From positions 1-11,840 of the forward strand of contig JAITOM010000419.1 in the NCBI GenBank assembly GCA_031289975.1: a stretch of 11,840 nucleotides of DNA. Direction: 5' to 3'. The stretch comes from Methanobrevibacter sp. GTDB taxonomy: Archaea; Methanobacteriota; Methanobacteria; Methanobacteriales; Methanobacteriaceae. A program made the position numbers and the translations under genes. The notes below the pieces were generated by a model. That model saw nothing but the letters and a program-made list of their open reading frames with translations, was not told the origin of the DNA and made no database searches. Positions 6,030 to 11,840 of the stretch are shown one piece after another; the first letter of the stretch is position 1; every line of letters begins with the position of its first letter.

Positions 6030-8481
6030 TGACCATCAATCAAAACTAATCAAAGAAACCGATGAATTTATAGAATCTTTAAATTTAACACCTGAAAAGA
6101 TAAGAGAAGACCTTGAAAAAATGAGAAACATCGAAGGTTTTCCAATTGGAGATGTAGAAGATATTTTAGAACTATCAGATCCTCCATATTATACCTCTTA
6201 TCCTAATCCATACATAAAAGACTTTATTGAATATTATGGAACCCCGTATGATGAAAAAAGCGATGATTATGATGTAGAACCATTTATAGAAGATGAATCA
6301 TATGGAAGGACAGATAGTGTGTATAATATACATTTTTATCATACAAAAGTCCCTCCTCAAGCAATATCACGCTATATTAATCATTATACTAATAAAAATG
6401 ATATAATTTTGGATTTTTTCGCTGGAAGTGGAATGACCGGTGTTGCTTCACTTAGATTAGGAAGGTTTCCTATTTTAATAGATTTAAGTCCTTTTGCAGG
6501 ATTTATTGAATATAATAACCTTAAAAAGTTAAATTTAGACAAATTTAAAAATTTTGCACATGAGATATATAATTCTGTTTTTAAGGAATATGGTTATTTA
6601 TACAACATTGATGATGAAAATAATGTTCAAAGAAATTTTGCTGTATGGAGTGAGGTTCAAACATGCCCATTTTGTTCTAATGATTATCTATATTTTGATG
6701 CTGAATCTCCTAAAAAAAATATCATCATTTGCCCAAAATGTAAAGTTGAACTAAATATCAATAAATTAAAATGTAAATTGGGTGATAATAATAAAGGCAT
6801 ATTTAAACCTGTTGAAATACATTTTATTGAGGGGAATAAAAGGAAATCAATTAAAATTAATAAATATGAAAAGGAAATTCTTGAAAAAATAGAAAAAATA
6901 CAAATTCCATATTGGTTTCCAGAAACTAAATTATTTGATGGTTATAACACATCACAACCAATTAGATCTCATGGGTTTGATGAAATAAAAAATTTTTTTA
7001 CTAAAAGAAATATGCTCACACTTTCTGCTTTTTGCAATGAAATAAAAAATTATGATATTGATAACTCATACAAAAAAAAATTAATTTATGCTATTACTGG
7101 AGCTATGATTAGATTAACAAATTTAAATAGATATATGCCTTCCCATAATAGACATGTGGGACCATTATCTGGAACATTATACATACCAAAACTTTTTGCT
7201 GAAATAAACCCTTTTAAAAATATAAAAGAAAAAATTAATTCCATTTTGAAAGCTAAATATGATTATAAGCCAAATAACTTTCTGGTTTCGACTCAATCTG
7301 CTACTGTTATGAGCAATATAAAAGAAAATATTATTGATTATATTTTCATTGATCCTCCATTTGGAGAAAATTTAATGTATTCTGAAATCAACTTTATTTT
7401 TGAATCTTGGCTAAAAATTTTTACTTTCAATAAAGATGAAGCTATAATTAATCCTAAACAGGATAAAACTGAGCATGATTATTTTAATCTAATTTATAAA
7501 TGTTTTATTGAAGCTAATAGAATATTAAAACCCGATAGATGGATTACAATAGAATTTCATAACTCTAAAGCATCAATTTGGAGAATTATTCAAGAAAGCT
7601 TAGTAAAAGCAGGATTTATTATTGCTCAAGTATTAACATTGGATAAACAAAAGGGAACAACAAAACAACTTAGCTATGCAGGAACTGTGAAAAATGATTT
7701 AATTATTAATGCTTATAAACCAAATAAAGAATTTTCTGAAACATTTTTAAGGAAATCTGGTATAAATATGGAATATGAATTTATTAAAATGCATTTGAAC
7801 AAACTTCCAATTGATCAAAATACTGAGCGTCAAACACGAGAGCTGTATTCTAAACTACTTGCGCAATATATACAGAATGGTTTTGAAGTTAAATGGGATG
7901 CTTCTGAATTATATTCATTGTTAAATGAAAAATTTGTTGAAAAAGATGGATATTGGTTTAATGAGAATCAGATATCTAACTATGAAAAAAATATGAAATT
8001 AAAAGATAAGATGTCATCTGATGATTTAAAAGAAATATGGATATCAGATGAAAAAACAGCTATAACCTGGATTGGTCAATTTTTAAAAAATCCTAAAACA
8101 TATGCTGAAATTCATGAAAAATTTTTAAAGACTATCTCAACATCTGAAGATAAAATACCTGAATTAAAAACTATCCTTGATGAAAATTTCACAACAGAAG
8201 ATGGAAAATATAAATTGCTTTCTAATATGGAAAAGAAAGAAAAAGAAGAGATAAGAGATAAGAGATTAATGAGAGAGTTTAATAAATTATTAGAAGAAGC
8301 TCAAAAATCTAAAAAAAAGATTAAAGAAGTTCGTAAAGAAGCTTTATTACATGGATTAATGAAATTATATAAAGAAAAGGATGTTGATATGATTAAATTA
8401 ATTGGAAATCGTGTTGATAGGAAAATTATTGATTCTGATGATGATATTTCTGCAATAGTTGATTGGGCTTTATATAAATAA
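6019..8481 (+). CDS. pglX: PglX-like adenine-type DNA methyltransferase with zinc ribbon
   Basis: This is a predicted S-adenosylmethionine-dependent DNA amino-methyltransferase of 820 residues (829 if started at ATG 5992), most likely N6-adenine. HTKVPPQAISRYINHYT (about 108-124) fits motif X. DFFAGSGMTG (132-141) is motif I for SAM binding and LIDLSPFA follows as motif II. DPPF (445-448) is the catalytic motif IV. About 300 residues separate motifs I and IV; they hold a four-cysteine zinc ribbon (C216, C219, C238, C241) and probably the target-recognition region, an alpha-class X-I-TRD-IV order. After motif IV comes the conserved IEFHNSKASIWRIIQESL...NDLIINAY region. The last 250 residues are charged and helical, perhaps for complex assembly. 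In BREX type 3 this position holds PglXI, which modifies host DNA at an asymmetric site; there is no restriction domain in the protein. It overlaps brxC. Catalytic motifs are intact, so it should be active. Confidence 0.85.
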   Translation: MKTNDHQSKLIKETDEFIESLNLTPEKIREDLEKMRNIEGFPIGDVEDILELSDPPYYTSYPNPYIKDFIEYYGTPYDEKSDDYDVEPFIEDESYGRTDSVYNIHFYHTKVPPQAISRYINHYTNKNDIILDFFAGSGMTGVASLRLGRFPILIDLSPFAGFIEYNNLKKLNLDKFKNFAHEIYNSVFKEYGYLYNIDDENNVQRNFAVWSEVQTCPFCSNDYLYFDAESPKKNIIICPKCKVELNINKLKCKLGDNNKGIFKPVEIHFIEGNKRKSIKINKYEKEILEKIEKIQIPYWFPETKLFDGYNTSQPIRSHGFDEIKNFFTKRNMLTLSAFCNEIKNYDIDNSYKKKLIYAITGAMIRLTNLNRYMPSHNRHVGPLSGTLYIPKLFAEINPFKNIKEKINSILKAKYDYKPNNFLVSTQSATVMSNIKENIIDYIFIDPPFGENLMYSEINFIFESWLKIFTFNKDEAIINPKQDKTEHDYFNLIYKCFIEANRILKPDRWITIEFHNSKASIWRIIQESLVKAGFIIAQVLTLDKQKGTTKQLSYAGTVKNDLIINAYKPNKEFSETFLRKSGINMEYEFIKMHLNKLPIDQNTERQTRELYSKLLAQYIQNGFEVKWDASELYSLLNEKFVEKDGYWFNENQISNYEKNMKLKDKMSSDDLKEIWISDEKTAITWIGQFLKNPKTYAEIHEKFLKTISTSEDKIPELKTILDENFTTEDGKYKLLSNMEKKEKEEIRDKRLMREFNKLLEEAQKSKKKIKEVRKEALLHGLMKLYKEKDVDMIKLIGNRVDRKIIDSDDDISAIVDWALYK
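8469..8480 (+). promoter_or_regulatory. possible internal promoter for the helicase gene
   Basis: TTTATATAAATA is a near-ideal archaeal TATA box lying in the last codons of pglX. Its centre is about 30 bases before ATG 8505, the spacing expected for a leaderless or very short-leader transcript. A run of nine T (8485-8493) follows and could partly end transcription coming from pglX. The helicase may thus be expressed separately from the upstream genes. Confidence 0.4.
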
Positions 8482-8504
8482 TTGTTTTTTTTTAGTTAAT
8501 AAAA

Positions 8505-11399
8505 ATGAGTGGTTATATGGCTTTATTGAAAATAGGGGAAAAAGTAACAAGTAAGATTTACCCTGAATATAAAGTAGGGAAAATCATTAATATTAGTAAT
8601 ATTGGGGATGAGAATTACTGTGAAGTATACTTTGAGGAGATAAAAAATGTATTGGACTTAAGTGAAGATTCTCTTGAGAAATTTACTTCAATTATTGAGA
8701 AAATGAAAAATAAAGATTATGATAATCCTTTATTATTTAATCTTCGTTTATTTTCTGAAAAAATCGATTCTCTTGCATATCAGGATAGGATAATATCTGC
8801 TAATAATTTCAATATCATACCTCTTCCTCATCAAATATTAGCTGTTAATCATGTTTTAGAAGAATTTGAGCCTCGTTTTTTAATGGCTGATGAAGTAGGG
8901 CTTGGGAAAACCATTGAAGCGGCACTTATATTTGAAGAATTAAAACTTAGAGGTATGATTAAAAGGGCTTTAATTATTTCTCCCTCTGGATTAACCACAC
9001 AATGGAAAGATGAACTTAAAACAAAGTTTAATGAAGATTTTGTAATACTTAATCGAGAAACTTTTAAAGGACTTAGTCAAATACATGGTGATATTAATAT
9101 TTGGAAAGAAGAAGATCAAGTGATAACTTCTATTGACTTTATAAAACCAAAAGCTATTAAAGACTCTTTAACTGAGAAAATTATTAAAAATAGGGAGTGG
9201 CATAATAAATATGTTAGTGGAAATCTTATAGATGGAAACTGGGATATGATCATTGTAGATGAAGCACATAACTTAAGTAAAGATTTAGATGGGACTGAAA
9301 CATCGCGGTATAAAATTGGAAAGGATTTAGCATTGCAAACTCCAAGTCTATTACTTCTAACAGCTACACCTCATCAAGGAAAGCGTAAAAGGTTTAGACA
9401 TTTGTTAGAATTAATTGATCCTTATAAATTCTTTGATGATGAATCTATAACTCCTCTAAATGTTAAATCAGTTACAGTTAAAAATGAAAAAAGGGCTGTA
9501 ACAGATTTAAATGGAAATCTTTTATTTAAGGATAGAATTGTGAATTTAATTAAAATTTCAAGAGAGGAAGACAATATTGAATCATTGCTTTATACTAAAG
9601 TTAGTGAATATGTTTCTAATTATCATTATATTGCTTCAAATAATCCAATTATAATGTTCATATTAATCACCTATCAAAAAATGGTTTCTTCAAGTTCAAG
9701 AGCTATTTATGATTCATTAGAAAAACGTTACAATTTATTAGAGAATAATGCTAAAACAATTGAAGATTTGAGTAAAATAGAAATGGATGATATTGATTTT
9801 CAAGAAGCGGATTTTAATGTTGAAAATGTTTATGGGAATATTTTAAAATATACTGGTGAAGAAACTTTAGAAAGTATTGATTTTGAGAGATTAAAACCTC
9901 AGGTTATAAAAGAAATGAATATTTTAGAGGAATGCATTAAATTAGCTAAATCAGCTTCCACTGGAAGGCAGGATGTTAAAATTAAAAAATTATTTGAAAT
10001 TATTGATGATGTTACCTCTCATGAAGGTTTAGATACAAAATTCATTATTTTTACAGAATTTATTAAAACTCAAGAATATATTGGGGACATTTTAGAAGAT
10101 TTTGATTATAAAGTAGTTTATTTCAATGGTAGCATGGATTTAAATGATAGAATTACTGCAAAATCAAAATTTAAGGATGATTATCAATTTTTAATATCTA
10201 CTGATGCTGGTGGAGAAGGTATTAACTTACAATTTGCTCATGTAATGATTAATTATGATTTACCATGGAATCCGATGAAAATTGAACAAAGAATTGGTCG
10301 TATTGACAGAATAGGTCAGGAAAAAGATGTTCTTGTTTTTAATTTTGTTATAGAAAATACTATTGAAGAACATGTTCGAAAAATTTTAGATAATAAATTA
10401 AACATAATATCTGATGAGTTTGGAGATGATAAAAAGAGAGATGTTTTGAGTTTGCTTAATGAAGAATATAATTTTAATAAAATATTTATTGGAGCTGTCA
10501 AAGAAAGAAAAATTAAAGAAGAAAAACTTCAAAACATTGGAAATGAAATGTATTCCCGAGCTAAAAATATCCTTGAAAATCAGCAGCTATTAATACCATT
10601 TACAGAAGAAAATCAGGAAAATATTGATGATTACATAATTGATGATGAGAAGAAATTAATTGAAAATTTAATTACATCTTATTTAAAATATGAGAATATA
10701 GAATTAATGGAATATTCAAAAAATAAGAATATTTATTATATGGATAAACCTATTGATGGAATTAAATATAGAAATATTGTTTTTGATAAAAAAATATCCT
10801 TAGAAAATGAAAAATATAGTTATATAAACTTATCTCATCCTTTGGTAAAAACAATTTTAAATGAAATAATTTCAAATGACTCTCTTTCTTTTAACCTTAA
10901 AGTAAGTAATTATAATGAAAATATTAAAGGAAGCTTATTTTTATATAATTTAGAAATTACTAACAATGAAGGATTCATAAGAAAAAAATTAATCCCAGTT
11001 TTTATTGATGAAGAGAATAACTATAATGAGAAAGTAAGTGAATGGTTTGAAAATAATGTTAATTTTGAAATTAAAATGGATTTTAAAGAGGATACTAAAT
11101 GGAGTTTTGAGAGTATTAAGCTTAAAGCTGATGAAATTAAGGATCAAAAAATTAAAGAACATTTAACAAATATTAAATATGAATTTTATGAAAAAATTGA
11201 AGAGGAAAAAAAGAAATTTGATAAGTACTTTGAGAATAAGGAAAAAGAGATTAATAAAAGAGGTATTGAAAATATAAAAGAGAGTATGATTAACAAATTG
11301 ATTGAACAAAAGGAAAAAAATGAGTTAGATATGAAGAAAAAAATGAATTTAGTACCTAAAATAAAATTATTTGCTATTGCTGAAATTACTTTAGAATAA
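8505..11399 (+). CDS. brxHII: SNF2/RapA-like superfamily 2 helicase (BrxHII-like)
   Basis: This 964-residue ATP-driven DNA translocase occupies the place of the BrxHII helicase in BREX type 3. The N-terminus (8-60) resembles the small barrel at the start of RapA-type proteins. The helicase core follows: PLPHQILAV (Q-region, about 106), DEVGLGKT (129-136, motif I, Lys135), LIISPSGLTTQW (Ia), DEAH (252-255, motif II), TATP (286-289, motif III), FIIFTEF (IV), TDAGGEGINLQFAHVM (V) and QRIGRIDRIGQ (595-605, motif VI). All catalytic motifs are present. The final 300 residues have no recognised domain and end in a Lys/Glu-rich coiled coil (about 880-945). No nuclease domain is visible. The start is ambiguous: ATG 8505 has no Shine-Dalgarno site but suits the TATA box at 8469; ATG 8517, four codons in, has a weak GGTTAT before it. 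The gap to pglX is 23 bases. DISARM DrmD is a related alternative, but the neighbours do not fit DISARM. Confidence 0.85.
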   Translation: MSGYMALLKIGEKVTSKIYPEYKVGKIINISNIGDENYCEVYFEEIKNVLDLSEDSLEKFTSIIEKMKNKDYDNPLLFNLRLFSEKIDSLAYQDRIISANNFNIIPLPHQILAVNHVLEEFEPRFLMADEVGLGKTIEAALIFEELKLRGMIKRALIISPSGLTTQWKDELKTKFNEDFVILNRETFKGLSQIHGDINIWKEEDQVITSIDFIKPKAIKDSLTEKIIKNREWHNKYVSGNLIDGNWDMIIVDEAHNLSKDLDGTETSRYKIGKDLALQTPSLLLLTATPHQGKRKRFRHLLELIDPYKFFDDESITPLNVKSVTVKNEKRAVTDLNGNLLFKDRIVNLIKISREEDNIESLLYTKVSEYVSNYHYIASNNPIIMFILITYQKMVSSSSRAIYDSLEKRYNLLENNAKTIEDLSKIEMDDIDFQEADFNVENVYGNILKYTGEETLESIDFERLKPQVIKEMNILEECIKLAKSASTGRQDVKIKKLFEIIDDVTSHEGLDTKFIIFTEFIKTQEYIGDILEDFDYKVVYFNGSMDLNDRITAKSKFKDDYQFLISTDAGGEGINLQFAHVMINYDLPWNPMKIEQRIGRIDRIGQEKDVLVFNFVIENTIEEHVRKILDNKLNIISDEFGDDKKRDVLSLLNEEYNFNKIFIGAVKERKIKEEKLQNIGNEMYSRAKNILENQQLLIPFTEENQENIDDYIIDDEKKLIENLITSYLKYENIELMEYSKNKNIYYMDKPIDGIKYRNIVFDKKISLENEKYSYINLSHPLVKTILNEIISNDSLSFNLKVSNYNENIKGSLFLYNLEITNNEGFIRKKLIPVFIDEENNYNEKVSEWFENNVNFEIKMDFKEDTKWSFESIKLKADEIKDQKIKEHLTNIKYEFYEKIEEEKKKFDKYFENKEKEINKRGIENIKESMINKLIEQKEKNELDMKKKMNLVPKIKLFAIAEITLE

Positions 11400-11441
11400 G
11401 ATGAATATAGTCATTATGGGAAGATTTCTAAATTTTGAATG

Positions 11442-11532
11442 ATAATTTTTTTATTAAATTATTTAATTTTCAATATTTAGGAATAAAAGTCTGTAATTTC
11501 AAATTTTGATTAATATAAATAATTTTAAATTA
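11442..11532 (+). repeat. right copy of island-flanking direct repeat
   Basis: This is collinear with 134-245 over three blocks, including a 24-base identity at 11509-11532. It starts 42 bases after the helicase stop and ends just before the mini-transposon's target site. Together the two copies bracket all genes in the window. No integrase or tRNA is seen at either end, so site-specific integration is not demonstrated. Confidence 0.5.
11446..11452 (+). terminator. possible T-run terminator of the operon
   Basis: Seven consecutive T lie about 47 bases after the helicase stop, with no promoter or gene following. A T-run of this length can end archaeal transcription. It is also part of the flanking repeat, whose left copy carries eight T at the same place. 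Confidence 0.35.
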
Positions 11533-11538
11533 ATATTT

Positions 11539-11546
11539 ATAAAATC
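11539..11546 (+). repeat. left target-site duplication
   Basis: ATAAAATC here is repeated exactly at 11691-11698, directly on the outer side of the opposite terminal repeat. This is the expected footprint of a transposition event. Confidence 0.85.
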
Positions 11547-11690
11547 GGCACTGTAAAAAGAGGATGGGTTTTCACAAATGAAAAATTAAGAAATGAAGCT
11601 AAAAGTTTAATTACATGTATATGGTCTAACTGTTTTCTGCCTAAAAACCAAATTATAGATCTTAAATTTCCATCCCCGTTTTACAGTGCC
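11547..11690. mobile_element. 144-bp mini-transposon (MITE-like, IS6-type ends)
   Basis: The element begins with GGCACTGTAAAA and ends with TTTTACAGTGCC. The terminal inverted repeats extend over 21 bases (11547-11567 and 11670-11690) with two mismatches. Perfect 8-bp target duplications flank it. Ends starting GGCACTGT with an 8-bp duplication resemble IS6-family elements (IS26 ends begin GGCACTGTTGCAAA); ISL3 elements also make 8-bp duplications. The inside is too short for a transposase, though one frame is open across it without a start codon. It must have been moved by a transposase encoded elsewhere. The intact duplication suggests the insertion is fairly recent. Confidence 0.85.
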
Positions 11691-11698
11691 ATAAAATC
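11691..11698 (+). repeat. right target-site duplication
   Basis: This is the second exact copy of ATAAAATC, abutting the right terminal repeat of the mini-transposon. Confidence 0.85.
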
Positions 11699-11840
11699 TA
11701 TGATTTTTTAAGTCAAAAAATGAGAGTGTAAAGAAGTTGACTCCTGAAATTTTTTGGGAATATTAAATTCATCATATAATACTTTATTTTAGCTTTTAAC
11801 TTATTATGTAGTATACAATCAAAAATTAATATTAATAAAA

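Larger units (their letters stand above)
11400..11840. other. non-coding region after the helicase gene
   Basis: No gene of plausible length is present. The stretch holds a T-run, the right copy of the flanking repeat (11442-11532), a 144-bp mini-transposon with target duplications (11539-11698), and plain AT-rich sequence after that. At 11775-11789 lies a 15-base exact reverse complement of 76-90. In BREX type 3 loci pglZ would be expected here; it is absent from the window. Confidence 0.75.

Noticed and set aside
6554..6754. Plus-strand open frame of 66 codons
   Set aside because: It lies inside the methyltransferase gene across the zinc ribbon in another frame and has no family features.
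10316..10501. Minus-strand open frame of 61 codons
   Set aside because: It is antisense to the helicase C-terminal core; low complexity and no start signal.
1897..11399. DISARM or ordinary restriction-modification system
   Set aside because: A methyltransferase with an SNF2 helicase recalls DISARM, but no DrmA, DrmB or DrmC is present, and there is no specificity subunit or nuclease as in type I systems. The giant BrxC-like ATPase and BrxF-like gene fit BREX better.
11540..11712. Plus-strand frame open across the whole mini-transposon
   Set aside because: It has no start codon and includes the terminal repeats; a stop lies just upstream. It is best explained by chance in a short element.
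1..11840. CRISPR array or tRNA attachment site
   Set aside because: No regularly spaced repeats with unique spacers and no tRNA-like cloverleaf were seen on either strand by eye.

Overview
The window looks like chromosome from a very AT-rich archaeon, most probably a methanogen of the Methanobrevibacter/Methanosphaera type. The signs are archaeal TATA-like boxes (for example TTTATATAAATA at 8469-8480), GGTG-type Shine-Dalgarno sites close to starts, a TTG start, T-run terminator candidates, and heavy use of A/T-ending codons with AGA arginine. The genus is an inference; no rRNA or tRNA is present to settle it.

Layout. Positions 1-589 are AT-rich DNA with no intact gene; they hold decayed sequence and the left copy of a repeat that recurs at the far end of the window. 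On the minus strand is a small winged-helix regulator (772-1083), followed by the broken remains of a second copy (590-756). Diverging from it is a 183-residue membrane-anchored protein (1187-1738). Then comes a tightly packed plus-strand block of four genes: a BrxF-like protein (1897-2346), a giant BrxC/PglY-like ATPase (2346-6029), a PglX-like adenine-type DNA methyltransferase with a zinc ribbon (6019-8481) and an SNF2/RapA-type helicase (8505-11399). The rest (11400-11840) is non-coding and holds the right copy of the flanking repeat and a 144-bp mini-transposon with a perfect 8-bp target duplication.

Interpretation. The gene order brxF-brxC-pglX-brxH matches the first four genes of BREX type 3 phage-defence loci. 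In that class pglZ and brxA normally follow; here about 440 bp of non-coding, transposon-bearing DNA follows instead. The methyltransferase would mark host DNA, the ATPase and helicase would act on unmarked invading DNA, and the BrxF-like protein would be an accessory partner. No nuclease domain was recognised. The BrxF-like protein lacks a Walker A motif, and the upstream membrane protein is not part of any BREX set I know. The locus is therefore either a PglZ-less variant with an extra membrane component or a decaying BREX-3 system. Repeats on both sides, a mini-transposon and gene remnants mark the interval as an accessory island.
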